A stretch of 47,896 nt of DNA from Paenibacillus barengoltzii NBRC 101215 (lineage in GTDB: Bacteria; Bacillota; Bacilli; Paenibacillales; Paenibacillaceae). Positions within the stretch are counted from its first letter, which is position 1, and each line of letters starts with the position of its first letter. The stretch is from the NCBI RefSeq assembly GCF_004000745.1, contig NZ_BILV01000051.1, forward strand, positions 1-47,896, in the 5' to 3' direction. The notes beneath the pieces are model-generated. The model ran no database searches. It saw only the letters and a list, made by a program, of their open reading frames with translations, and had not been told where the DNA came from. Shown in pieces: positions 16,377-24,425 of the stretch. Made by a program: the position numbers and the translations under genes.

Positions 16377-17828
16377 ATGAAAGATCGCAACTATGCGGGC
16401 AACCGCCCAGGGAACAAAACGCAATCGCGGCCCAAGCCGCCCATCACCAAGCGGGAACAGGCCGATGAGGTACGGACGGGCGACCGGATCGTCGTGACGA
16501 TCAAGCGGCTGGGGATTAACGGTGAAGGCGTCGGCTATTACCGGCGGAAAGCCGTGTTCGTCGAAGGCGGTATTCCCGGTGAGGTCATTCACGCAGAGGT
16601 GACCCGCGTTGAACCTAAATATATCACTGCTTCGATACGAAAGATCGAGAAGCGTTCCCCGCATCGGGTGGATGCGCCGTGCCCGGTGTTTGGCATCTGC
16701 GGCGGCTGCCAAATCCAGCATCTGTCCTACGAGGGGCAGTTAGCCGGTAAAGAAGAGATCATTCGCGAAGCGTTGGCGCGTTACGCCGGTCTTGAGGATG
16801 TACGGATGAAGCCGATGCTGGGCATGGACCACCCTTGGGGCTACCGCAACAAGGCGCAGCTGCAATTAGGCATGTCCCAAGAAGGAATGATCGTCGGCTT
16901 ATATGCAGCCGACTCCCATAAGCTGATTGATATTACCGGTTGCCCGATCCAACACCCGAAGGTGAACGAGGTGGTGGACAAGACCCGGAACGTGCTGCAG
17001 CGTCTAGGTATTCCGGTATATAAGGAAAAAAGCAATCAAGGGCTGGTTCGTACCATTGTCGTCCGCGTTGGGTTTCAATCCGGTCAAATTCAAGTGACTC
17101 TAGTGACGGCTAACGACAAACTGCCAAATCGCCGTGAGCTGATCAAAGAACTGCGGCTGGAAATTCCCGAGTTAACCAGCATTGCGATGAACGTAAACCC
17201 CAAGAACACCTCGCTGGTGTTTGGGAACCGCACGGAAATCTTGTGGGGAGCGGACGGGATCGAAGAATCCCTCGGTGATCTGGAATTCACCTTATCCCCC
17301 CGCGCCTTCTTCCAGCTGAACCCGCTGCAAACCGTCAAGCTGTATGAATCGGTACGGGCGGCTGCAGGCCTGACGGGCAAAGAAACTGTCGTTGACGCCT
17401 ACTGCGGCACCGGCACGATTGGCTTGTGGCTAGCGCCTTACGCGAAGGAAGTCCGCGGCATCGAATCGATCCCTGAAGCTGTCGAGGACGCCAAGGCCAA
17501 TGCGGCCCGCAACGGGCGGGATAACGCTCAGTTTTATGCCGGATACGCCGAGGAGCTGCTCCCTCGCTGGGTCAAGTCCGGGTTCGCCCCGGACGTCATT
17601 GTGGCGGACCCGCCGCGCACCGGGCTGGATCCCCGCTTCCTTGAAGCAGTGCTGAAGACGAAACCGAAGCGCTTCGTCTACGTCTCCTGCAATCCGTCCA
17701 CCCTGGCGAAGGATTGCAAAGCGCTGCTGGACGGTGGTTACAAGCTGGAATGGGTGCAGCCGGTGGATATGTTTCCGCAGACGAGCCATGTGGAGTGTTG
17801 CTCACTATTGGTGAGGAAAGATGACTGA
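16377..17828 (+). CDS. 23S rRNA (uracil-C5)-methyltransferase, RlmD/RlmCD type
   Basis: A 483-aa member of the TrmA/RlmD family. A basic N-terminal leader is followed by a TRAM domain (about 25-85; GDRIVVTIKRLGINGEG). The iron-sulfur ligands are CPVFGICGGC plus a later Cys in TGCPIQHP. The methyltransferase domain has DAYCGTGTIGLWLA (motif I), DPPRTGLDP (motif IV) and the catalytic nucleophile in SCNPSTLAKD. In Bacillus the homologue YefA (RlmCD) makes m5U at both 747 and 1939 of 23S rRNA; whether this one is dual is not visible. The site before the ATG (AGGA, close spacing) is weak. It is separated from the ger operon by 89 bp and ends at tandem terminators. Confidence 0.9.
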   Translation: MKDRNYAGNRPGNKTQSRPKPPITKREQADEVRTGDRIVVTIKRLGINGEGVGYYRRKAVFVEGGIPGEVIHAEVTRVEPKYITASIRKIEKRSPHRVDAPCPVFGICGGCQIQHLSYEGQLAGKEEIIREALARYAGLEDVRMKPMLGMDHPWGYRNKAQLQLGMSQEGMIVGLYAADSHKLIDITGCPIQHPKVNEVVDKTRNVLQRLGIPVYKEKSNQGLVRTIVVRVGFQSGQIQVTLVTANDKLPNRRELIKELRLEIPELTSIAMNVNPKNTSLVFGNRTEILWGADGIEESLGDLEFTLSPRAFFQLNPLQTVKLYESVRAAAGLTGKETVVDAYCGTGTIGLWLAPYAKEVRGIESIPEAVEDAKANAARNGRDNAQFYAGYAEELLPRWVKSGFAPDVIVADPPRTGLDPRFLEAVLKTKPKRFVYVSCNPSTLAKDCKALLDGGYKLEWVQPVDMFPQTSHVECCSLLVRKDD

Positions 17829-17851
17829 TTTGAGTCGCACTGTTGAAAATG

Positions 17852-17880
17852 AAAAAAGAGGGGCAACAGCTCCTCTTTTT
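17852..17880 (+). terminator. Intrinsic terminator after the rRNA methyltransferase gene
   Basis: AAAAAGAGGGGC pairs with GCTCCTCTTTTT around the loop AACA, ending in a T tract. Confidence 0.85.
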
Positions 17881-17895
17881 AGCTCTACCTGTAAG

Positions 17896-17921
17896 GCCGG
17901 GGATTTTCGTCCCCGGCTTTT
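17896..17921 (+). terminator. Second hairpin terminator
   Basis: A perfect 8-bp GC-rich stem GCCGGGGA/TCCCCGGC with loop TTTTCG is followed by TTTTCG. It lies 15 nt after the first terminator. Confidence 0.65.
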
Positions 17922-17928
17922 CGTTATT

Positions 17929-17947
17929 ACGTGGACATTGTCCACGT
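17929..17947. repeat. 19-bp palindrome with an extra half-site
   Basis: ACGTGGACATTGTCCACGT is an inverted repeat of 9 bp arms around one base, followed at 17950-17956 by another TGTCCAC copy of the same arm. It could be a third hairpin terminator (TTTT follows) or an operator about 120 nt before the fructosamine-kinase-like gene. Confidence 0.5.
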
Positions 17948-18066
17948 TTTGTCCACCTTACTGTAAATAGCCTAACTGTAGTCTTCAATTAATGATATTT
18001 TGCCTTCTTAGAGAATGATTTACGTCAAACCAATTCAAAAAATTTAATCGTTGGGATGAGGGATTT

Positions 18067-18951
18067 ATGGAATGGATGAAATCAACGTTGAAACAGATTC
18101 TTCCGCTGCATCCGCAGGAAGACATCATTTCGATTAAGGAAGTACGCGGCGGGGATATCGGCCGTTCGTATTCAGTTGAGACCCGGGAGCGCCAGTGGTT
18201 CATCAAATACCGGACCGATCTGCCCGGCATCGTATTTGAACGTGAAGCTGAAGGGCTGCAACTTCTCAGAGAAACCTGTGCGGTGGCCGTTCCTGAAGCG
18301 TATTATGCTGGCGAGATCCCCGGAAGGGACGGCGGCATGATCGTATTAGAGTGGATCAAGACCGGCCTTCCCCGCCAAACAACAGAAGAAGCGCTCGGAA
18401 GAGGTATTGCAGAGCTGCACCGTAAGCAATCCCTTGGCGGACGCTTCGGACTTCATAACGATAATTATATTGGCTTGCTTCCGCAGCCGAATAGCTGGTG
18501 CGAAACGTGGAGGGAATTTTATGCAGAGCGGCGCCTCTTCCCTATGATCCAGCTGGCAGAGAAACGCGGGCGGTTGTCTACCGAGCGAAAAAAACAACTG
18601 ATGCGGCTGACGGAATCGCTGGATCGATGGATTCCAGACAAAACCGAACCGTCCTTGCTTCACGGCGATCTCTGGCATGGGAACTGGATGGCAAGCGAGG
18701 ATGGACAACCCTACCTCATCGATCCGGCCGTCTTCTATGGCGACCGGGAATACGAAATGGCGTTTACGGAATTGTTCGGCGGGTTTTCCTCTTTGTTTTA
18801 CGCCGCATATAAAGAAGCGCACCCGCTATCCCCCGATTATGCGGATCGGCGACCTTTGTACCAACTTTATTATTTACTCGTCCACTTGATCCTGTTTGGC
18901 GAATCGTATGGCTCATCCGTTGACCGGGTGTTGGTTCGTTATGTTGGATAA
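18067..18951 (+). CDS. Fructosamine kinase-family protein
   Basis: A 294-aa kinase of the fructosamine-3-kinase/ketosamine-3-kinase family (aminoglycoside phosphotransferase fold), expected to phosphorylate ketosamines so that glycated amines can break down. Seen: GGDIGRSYSVE near 28 (ATP-side glycine-rich loop), FIKYR with the ATP Lys, FEREAEGLQLLRE, GRFGLHNDNYIGLLPQPN (family signature), the catalytic HGDLWHGNWM near 199 and LIDPAVFYGDREYEMAF for the metal Asp. GATGAGGGATTT before the ATG is a modest ribosome-binding site. It stands alone between terminator-like structures and a 242-bp spacer. Substrate is inferred from family. Confidence 0.88.
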   Translation: MEWMKSTLKQILPLHPQEDIISIKEVRGGDIGRSYSVETRERQWFIKYRTDLPGIVFEREAEGLQLLRETCAVAVPEAYYAGEIPGRDGGMIVLEWIKTGLPRQTTEEALGRGIAELHRKQSLGGRFGLHNDNYIGLLPQPNSWCETWREFYAERRLFPMIQLAEKRGRLSTERKKQLMRLTESLDRWIPDKTEPSLLHGDLWHGNWMASEDGQPYLIDPAVFYGDREYEMAFTELFGGFSSLFYAAYKEAHPLSPDYADRRPLYQLYYLLVHLILFGESYGSSVDRVLVRYVG

Positions 18952-19193
18952 GCATTAAGCCTATGTGCATCTACTTGCGAAAAACAATCAAAAGTGCCAT
19001 TCTATTTTTAGGAGCCATTTTGTGAGATTTCTTGCTTTGATGCCCGGCATCACTGTAACAAATTTCGCACAATGGCTTCGTTGTGTAGCAATGAAACGAT
19101 TTTTAATAAGAGAACATTCTTGCTGAGACTGACAGAATCATTGTGAAGTTCCTGTACATTAAGCCCTGCTTAAAGAATTAGGAGTGTGAAACA

Positions 19194-19973
19194 ATGGATA
19201 GCAGAACGAAAACAAGCGGAATTTCCTTGTTAAACTTCGATGGAACTTTGAAACAACAACCATGGCTTCGGGGATACCCCGGCGAGTGGATCGATTTTTC
19301 CGATCTACACAGTTGCCAAGGTTACTGCAGCGATGAATCCTTGCGTCAAATTCAATTTCGGTTAAAATCGCGAAAGTATAAAAACATTACTTTGATCGGG
19401 GGCGGGAATTATCACTACGTTACCTATTTGTTGCTGTCCGAAATCCAGCATCCGTTCTCGCTGATCCTGTTCGATCACCATACCGACCTTGCATTTAACG
19501 ACGATGTTCCGCTTATTTCTTGCGGCTCTTGGGTCAGTATGGCACTGCAAACTTTACCACTGCTAAACCGCGTGGTCATCATCGGTGCGAATACGTTAAA
19601 TCTCTTCCAAGCCTCTGGCATCCCCGATAAGGTCACCGTCATCTCGGAGCAAGAGGTTCGTCGTTTGTCCCCTGTTGATATTGTCAGGGCCATACGCTCC
19701 GTATTACCAGACGGACCGGTTTATATCAGTGTAGACAAAGATGTCCTTGATCCGGATAATGCGGTCACCAATTGGGATCAGGGGAGCATGACATTGCGAC
19801 AATTGCTGGATGTGATCCGAGAGTTGAAACGACTTCGACCGATCGTCGGAGAGGATATTTGCGGAGAATTGCCTCTATCCCCCGTCGATGTTCTGTGCGA
19901 CGAGCGGGTGCCGCAGCTAAAGAAGAACGAGATCGCGAACAAGGCGATTGTTGATATTTTGCTAGCTGGCTGA
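19194..19973 (+). CDS. Arginase/agmatinase-fold (ureohydrolase superfamily) protein
   Basis: A 259-aa protein with a compact arginase-like metal site: GGGNYHY (equivalent of GGDHS), FDHHTDL (equivalent of DAHxD) and SVDKDVLDPDN (equivalent of SxDxDxxDP), so the two-manganese ligands are largely kept. It is shorter than arginase (about 300 aa), and the substrate loops differ, so arginase, agmatinase or formimidoylglutamase activity should not be assumed. AGGAGTG lies before the ATG. It is monocistronic with a terminator-like hairpin 65 nt downstream. The 242-bp region before it shows no other gene. Confidence 0.8.
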   Translation: MDSRTKTSGISLLNFDGTLKQQPWLRGYPGEWIDFSDLHSCQGYCSDESLRQIQFRLKSRKYKNITLIGGGNYHYVTYLLLSEIQHPFSLILFDHHTDLAFNDDVPLISCGSWVSMALQTLPLLNRVVIIGANTLNLFQASGIPDKVTVISEQEVRRLSPVDIVRAIRSVLPDGPVYISVDKDVLDPDNAVTNWDQGSMTLRQLLDVIRELKRLRPIVGEDICGELPLSPVDVLCDERVPQLKKNEIANKAIVDILLAG

Positions 19974-20037
19974 CATAAATCGAATGCGCGCGTATTACAC
20001 ATGACTTCGATCGCATACAATCATATTTATACATTAA

Positions 20038-20078
20038 AGGGTTTCCGGAGACGACGAAGTCAGGAATCCCTATTTTTT
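20038..20078 (+). terminator. Intrinsic terminator after the arginase-fold gene
   Basis: AGGGTTTCC (20038-20046) pairs with GGAATCCCT (20063-20071), with one mismatch, and is followed by a run of T. Confidence 0.7.
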
Positions 20079-20198
20079 TGCGCGTTAACCATTAGTAATG
20101 AAATATACAGAAAAATCGTCCTTTGAGTTATACAATGGATCTGATAACAAAGAAAGGTAAATGCCAAGATATACCTTCTGCGGACGAGGAGGAAGAAG

Positions 20199-20819
20199 AT
20201 GAGTGAGTTTCATATCGGCTCGGTGGTGACCTTCGGCGGCTATTTCTGGCGCATTCTTGATCTACAGCGGGGTGCGGCCTTGATGATTACAGAACATATC
20301 ATTGAACAACACTCCTATCATAATTGCGCTGGTGATGTGACTTGGGCGGACTGCTCGCTGAGAAAATATCTGAACGGTGAGTTTTACAACAAATTCACTC
20401 CAGCCGAGCAATTAAGAATCGTTCCGGTCTTGAACAATAACCCCGATAATTCGTGGTACGGTTCAAGAGGTGGAGAAGATACTCAGGATTTTATTTTTCT
20501 TCTAAGCATTGAGGAAGCCGTGTGTAAATATTTCGGAGACAGCCGCCAGAACCTGGAAAACCGCAGCGCCAAACAACGATACTGGTTTCAAAAGAAAGAT
20601 GAAAACAACGACAGGCGAAAATCAACGCTGGATGGGCATGGCTGGTGGTGGTGGCTTCGCTCACCTGGGCGTGACAATCGAAGAGCCGTATATATCCATG
20701 GCGACGGCAACGTAGGTATTCAGGGAAATGGCACCTTCCGCTATAACAGCATTAACGTTCACCCTTCAACAGGTAATAACAAAGGCGGGGTTCGTCCCGC
20801 CCTGTGGCTGAGTTTATAA
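20199..20819 (+). CDS. DUF6273 domain protein
   Basis: A 206-aa protein with the DUF6273 pattern: FGGYFWRILDL at the start, TWADCSLRKYLNGEFYNKF in the middle and, at the end, GWWWWLRSPG ... GGVRPALWLSL. Such domains occur in phage-encoded and surface or secreted proteins, and the closing strand motif recalls formylglycine-generating-enzyme/C-type-lectin-like folds; function unknown. This copy has no signal peptide and no other domain. GGAGGAAGAAG precedes the ATG. It is followed by two decayed genes (a GNAT and an Abi-type fragment), so it sits in an accessory segment. Confidence 0.75.
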   Translation: MSEFHIGSVVTFGGYFWRILDLQRGAALMITEHIIEQHSYHNCAGDVTWADCSLRKYLNGEFYNKFTPAEQLRIVPVLNNNPDNSWYGSRGGEDTQDFIFLLSIEEAVCKYFGDSRQNLENRSAKQRYWFQKKDENNDRRKSTLDGHGWWWWLRSPGRDNRRAVYIHGDGNVGIQGNGTFRYNSINVHPSTGNNKGGVRPALWLSL

Positions 20820-20845
20820 GCTAGATGAACGGGAGGTGAACGAAG

Positions 20846-21092
20846 TTGACAAATCAGGAAATTATACGAATTGCCATGGAGCAATCGGCCAGGGATCTCA
20901 ACTGCACAGTGGATGATTACTTGCTTAGCAATCCGGTCGTGGTTCGCTCCATGCTGGGGCCATCGGCAAAGAAATTCTATAAAGAACCTAATTTTAACAG
21001 CATCTGATTTTCAGGATTTATATCAACCCGAATGGAGCAACGCGTTATGTTATGACCGTAAGGCGTTAGACGTCCTAGGAGTTGGAGCGTAA
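20846..21092 (+). pseudogene. Decayed GNAT-family N-acetyltransferase
   Basis: A TTG start with GGGAGGTGA upstream opens a 53-aa frame starting TNQEIIRIAMEQSARDLNC, the typical N-terminus of a GNAT subfamily, which stops at 21007. In a shifted frame the sequence continues DFQDLYQPEWSNALC and LDVLGVGA, which belongs to the middle of the same family, then stops at 21092. The residues between the two pieces and the whole acetyl-CoA-binding half are missing. It follows the DUF6273 gene closely. Confidence 0.65.
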
Positions 21093-21316
21093 CAAGCAAA
21101 ACAAGATTCGATCGAAAATCAAAGCAGCTTGGAATAGATCAGGGAAAGATCTTTGCGCATTTGTTTGTTTTAAAGGAACTCATTCCTGAACGAGGAAAGT
21201 GGTTGGACTTTATTACTCGACTAGAAGCGTTGCTATCTGAGTATAAAGAAGGGATTGAGTTGGATCGGATTGGATTCCCGGAGGACTGGGAGGCTATTCT
21301 GATGATGAGGAATTAA
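21092..21316 (+). pseudogene. C-terminal remnant of an Abi-family (abortive infection-like) protein
   Basis: An open stretch without its own start encodes SKQLGIDQGKIFAHLFVLKE, then IPERGKWLDF and IGFPEDWEAIL before a stop at 21316. This matches the end of Abi_2 (AbiD/AbiF-like) proteins, which close with a GFPEDW-type motif. It begins where the GNAT remnant ends, so a deletion joined the two. A terminator follows 3 nt after the stop. Confidence 0.55.
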
Positions 21317-21319
21317 CCT

Positions 21320-21351
21320 AGAAGCATCCGCTAACACGGATGCTTCTTTAA
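21320..21351 (+). terminator. Intrinsic terminator after the Abi remnant
   Basis: AGAAGCATCCG (21320-21330) pairs perfectly with CGGATGCTTCT (21337-21347) around CTAACA, then TTTA. Confidence 0.7.
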
Positions 21352-21377
21352 CATTCTCACGAACTCCCGAGCAATAT

Positions 21378-22412
21378 TCACCCCTTAACCAACCTCACCT
21401 TAAACACACTCCCCTTCTCCGAACTTTCCTCCAACTCAACGGTCCCCTGGAAGAAGGAGAGTAGATGACGAACGATGGACAGGCCCAGGCCGGCGCCGCC
21501 ATGGCGGCGTGCCCGTGAGGAGTCGAGGCGATAAAACCGTTCAAAGATCAGCTCCTTGGACTCAAGAGGGATTCCCTTCCCGGTGTCCGACACCCAAACC
21601 ACCACTTGTTCGTCTTCTTCCGTGACCTGCAGCGTTACGTTGCCATTGGGTCGATTATAGCGAATGGCATTATCCAGCAGATTGCGAAACACGAGGAATA
21701 AGAAGCTTTCCTCTCCCTTTACCTTCACCTTACACGGTTCTTTCAACTGGAGATTCACCCCATGCTTTTCGGCCATTGGTCTCATGAAGGTGATAACCTC
21801 GCGGAGAATTTCGCCAAGTTCCACCGCTTCGTGCTCCCGATCCTCCCGCTCGTATGTCCCGTCCGCCAGCAGCAGCAAAACCCTCCGTTAAAGATTCCAA
21901 ACGCGCAATCGTCCGTTCCGTAGTTTCCCTGTACTCTCTCCATTCCTCCGGATCAATCCCTTGACTGTCGCCGGCCACTTCAAGATTCGTACGCAAAATG
22001 GAAAGCGGGGTTCTTAACTCATGCGCGGCTGCCGACACAAACCTCGCTTGCTGGTGAAACGAATGCTCTAACCGTCCAGCATCGTATTAAAAGAAATCCC
22101 GAGCTTCTTTAATTCATCATGAAGCTCATCGATGTCCAGCCGCTTGTGCAGAGTGGAAGCGGTAATGCCAGCAGCCGTTTCGCTCATTCGTTTTACAGGC
22201 TTCAAAATGATTACGGCGAGCCATTGCGCACTAAGCACCATCCCGATCAGTACGACCAACAGGCTGATCATCCGCCCTTGCATCTCCGGTAAAATTCGAT
22301 ACGCCGAGAAAAACGTCTCCATGGAGACATACAGCGTAATTAAGATGGCTAGAAAAAGAATTTCAATCAGCGTTAGCCTGACGCGCAGCGAAAGCCGGTA
22401 CTTTTTGCTCAT
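21378..22412 (-). pseudogene. HAMP-type sensor histidine kinase broken by two frameshifts
   Basis: Read with corrections this is a 344-aa kinase: two membrane helices (about 10-30 and 45-67) with a very short outer loop, a HAMP segment (KPVKRMSETAAG), HisKA (AAHELRTPLSILR, phosphoaccepting His), and HATPase boxes NLLDNAIRYN, DTGKGIP, FERFYR and GGAGLGLSI. One T is missing at 22070-22071 (GGTTAGAG where GGTTTAGAG restores LEHSFHQQ), giving an immediate stop. One T is extra at 21877-21880 (GGGTTTTGC where GGTTTGC restores TEGLLLLADG). The indels cancel in length. The first codon overlaps the response-regulator stop by 4 nt. True pseudogene and sequencing error are both possible. Confidence 0.85.
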
Positions 22413-23128
22413 TCCATCTCCTCTTTCTTATCCACTTGATCAGCTGTGCCTGCCCACTTGTACCCATAACCTTGAACGGTCTGAATATACCTCTCCCCGG
22501 CCTCCGGATCATGGTGTGAGAGCTTCTTTCGCAGCGAGTTGATATGAACCCGGACCGTAGAAGTCAGCGGATCGGCATGGATATCCCACACATGCTCCAG
22601 CAGCCTTTCCGACGAAATGACCTCACCAGGATGCAGCATCAGATATTCGAGCAGGCCAAATTCTTTACGCGTTAGAGTAATCCGTTCTTTCCCCAGCCAG
22701 ACTTCCTTCTTATTCGTATCGAGGATCAGCTCCTCGGATTGGAGAACCGGGCTCTTCACGGACGAGCTTCGGCGAAGCAACGCCCGGATCCGAGCAAGCA
22801 ATTCATTAAACACGAACGGTTTCCGGAGATAGTCATCCGCCCCCGAATCCAACCCTTCTTCCACCTCGTCCGGGTGGCTGCGCGCGGTCAGCATAAGAAT
22901 ACGCACATCCGGGTGGTGCGAAGACTGGCGAATTTTCTGGCAAAGCGAGATGCCGTCGAGCTCCGGAAGATTGATATCGAGAATAATCACATCGTACTCA
23001 TTCGTGTCCGCCAACTCCCAGCCCATCAGCCCATCAGTTGCAATGTCTGCGGCATACCCTTCTCGCTTTAAGCCTTTGGCTAATACACGTGCGAGATCTT
23101 CCTCATCTTCAACAATAAGAATCCGCAT
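22409..23128 (-). CDS. OmpR-family response regulator
   Basis: A 239-aa DNA-binding response regulator. The receiver domain (1-120) has the acidic pocket VEDEED, phosphoacceptor Asp51 in ILDINLPELDG, the Thr in MLTAR and the Lys in YLRKPF. The winged-helix output domain (about 130-228) ends with HINSLRKKL and IQTVQGYGYKW. AAAGGAA precedes the ATG. It is the first gene of a two-gene system with the frameshifted kinase and is divergent from the thioredoxin-like/CcdA-like pair, the best candidate for a local target. The C-terminal tail is highly charged (DQVDKKEEME). Confidence 0.93.
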   Translation of the reverse strand: MRILIVEDEEDLARVLAKGLKREGYAADIATDGLMGWELADTNEYDVIILDINLPELDGISLCQKIRQSSHHPDVRILMLTARSHPDEVEEGLDSGADDYLRKPFVFNELLARIRALLRRSSSVKSPVLQSEELILDTNKKEVWLGKERITLTRKEFGLLEYLMLHPGEVISSERLLEHVWDIHADPLTSTVRVHINSLRKKLSHHDPEAGERYIQTVQGYGYKWAGTADQVDKKEEME

Positions 23129-23214
23129 AACACCGTTCCTTTCTTCATGGACAATACCCTAATCATACCTATTTTCGAGATGCGAGCAAGTCACCGAAGC
23201 GGCCGGAACTTCAC

Positions 23215-23247
23215 TTAACAAGGATTTAACAGCCTGGTCTTTATAAT
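23215..23247 (+). promoter_or_regulatory. Direct-repeat regulator site (TTAACA-N5-TTAACA) and -10 before the redox pair
   Basis: TTAACA at 23215-23220 and 23226-23231 repeat with an 11-bp period, the spacing bound by OmpR/PhoB-type dimers, and match the Bacillus Pho-box half-site. A perfect TATAAT (23242-23247) lies 10 nt further, with no good -35, as expected for an activated promoter. The likely binder is the adjacent response regulator; PhoP is an alternative. Confidence 0.5.
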
Positions 23248-23256
23248 CAAAAACAA

Positions 23257-23279
23257 ATCCTCCTGATCGTAAGGAGGAT
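23257..23279 (+). promoter_or_regulatory. 5' leader hairpin containing an anti-Shine-Dalgarno arm
   Basis: ATCCTCCT (23257-23264) pairs perfectly with AGGAGGAT (23272-23279) around GATCGTA. The same CCTCCT arm could instead pair with the true ribosome-binding site AAAGGAGGAGG (23297-23307) of the next gene, so two alternative structures are possible. Confidence 0.4.
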
Positions 23280-23313
23280 GGTTCACAGCATCGAGTAAAG
23301 GAGGAGGTCAATC

Positions 23314-23598
23314 ATGCTAATTGAAGTGGTATCCGCTGGACCGGGTTGTTCCATATGTCAGAGAGCGATTAAGCTCGTCAAGCAAGTCGCAGAGGAAGTT
23401 CCGCAGATCGAAGTCCAGGAAATACATGTCGTTGATCATTTTGAACGTCTTCAGGAGCTCAATATTTTTAGCGCCGGAGCGATTCTCATCAATGGAAAAA
23501 CGGAATTTGTCACCGTGCCCACATTCAATAAACTTCGTGAACGTGTAGACGAACTGCTCCATCACGAAAATCATTCCCAAGACCAAAGGAGTCACTAA
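23314..23598 (+). CDS. Small thioredoxin/glutaredoxin-like protein
   Basis: A 94-aa thioredoxin-fold protein without signal peptide. The redox pair is Cys12-x-x-Cys15 (GPGCSICQRA) after the first strand; FSAGAILINGKTEF includes the expected turn, although the usual cis-Pro is not evident there, and a second candidate is in TVPTF. It resembles MTH895-type small thioredoxins. AAAGGAGGAGG gives a very strong ribosome-binding site. The stop overlaps the start of a CcdA-like membrane protein by one base, so the pair probably moves electrons across the membrane: the small protein as cytoplasmic partner, the membrane protein as conduit. Confidence 0.8.
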   Translation: MLIEVVSAGPGCSICQRAIKLVKQVAEEVPQIEVQEIHVVDHFERLQELNIFSAGAILINGKTEFVTVPTFNKLRERVDELLHHENHSQDQRSH

Positions 23599-24290
23599 TG
23601 GAAAATTTATATCATTTCACCATCTCAGGAGGCATTTCGGCCTCCACCTATATCTTGGTGTTTATTGTCGGCATCGTAAGCGCGGTGTTGGCGTGCTATC
23701 TGCCTGTCCTTGCCATGTTCGGTGGGTATGTTCAAAAAGGGGCCGCAGGCAGCAGAACAAGAGCACTCTCGATTGCATTCAACTTTATCTTAGGGATGGT
23801 CGTCACTTCGTTGGCGGCGGGTTTAATCTTCGCATTGCTTGGCCAACAGTTTCTTCCTTTTATCGAGAAATATCACCTACTGACCTGGATCCCGCCGATC
23901 TTTGACATCTTGGCTGGCCTGCAGCTCTTGGGCGTTATTTCCTTCGCCATGCCTGCCTTCCAAAAGCCAATGAGCCGCCCGGATCAACAGCCTGGCCTGT
24001 TGGGCGCGTTTAAGCTGGGGATTCCCTACGGGCTCGTTATTTCGCCTTGTGCGATTCCGATCTTTTTTGCCCTGATCAGTTATATTGCCCTCCAAGGTAG
24101 TCCGGTTCACGGCGCATTGCTCATGACGACCTACTCCTTGGGTAAGGGGGTCATTCTCACCCTGGTTGCCATCTTCTCCATTTCGATTCTGAGCAAGCTG
24201 TCCAAATGGGGCGATAAAGTTAAAAAAATCGCCGGCTACATCTCCATCGCGCTTGGGGTCATCTTTCTGATTGTTGGGTTCATGAAATAA
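23598..24290 (+). CDS. CcdA/DsbD-type transmembrane electron-transfer protein
   Basis: A 230-aa protein with six membrane helices, the size and topology of CcdA. The conserved cysteines sit in helix 1 (LACYLPV, Cys33) and in helix 4 (SPCAIPIFF, near residue 150), the pair that passes electrons from cytoplasmic thioredoxin to extracytoplasmic partners. It is coupled to the preceding thioredoxin-like gene (TAATG overlap). Extracytoplasmic targets could be cytochrome c maturation factors, disulfide reductases or sporulation proteins; none is encoded nearby. Confidence 0.85.
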   Translation: MENLYHFTISGGISASTYILVFIVGIVSAVLACYLPVLAMFGGYVQKGAAGSRTRALSIAFNFILGMVVTSLAAGLIFALLGQQFLPFIEKYHLLTWIPPIFDILAGLQLLGVISFAMPAFQKPMSRPDQQPGLLGAFKLGIPYGLVISPCAIPIFFALISYIALQGSPVHGALLMTTYSLGKGVILTLVAIFSISILSKLSKWGDKVKKIAGYISIALGVIFLIVGFMK

Positions 24291-24320
24291 AACGCACACA
24301 TCTACAACTCCCCCGCTTAG

Positions 24321-24347
24321 GCCCAAACTTGACGGTTTGGGTCTTTT
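24321..24347 (+). terminator. Intrinsic terminator of the redox pair
   Basis: GCCCAAAC (24321-24328) pairs with GTTTGGGT (24335-24342) around TTGACG, followed by CTTTTTC. Confidence 0.85.
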
Positions 24348-24425
24348 TCATTTTTTACGTATCATGACAGGGGGCGAGCATTATAGTACAATGCAAATAT
24401 TGAATTTTTGCAAAGGGGAATTATC

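Noticed and set aside
20641..20815. Variable region of a diversity-generating retroelement in the DUF6273 gene
   Set aside because: No reverse transcriptase and no template repeat of this segment was seen in the window.
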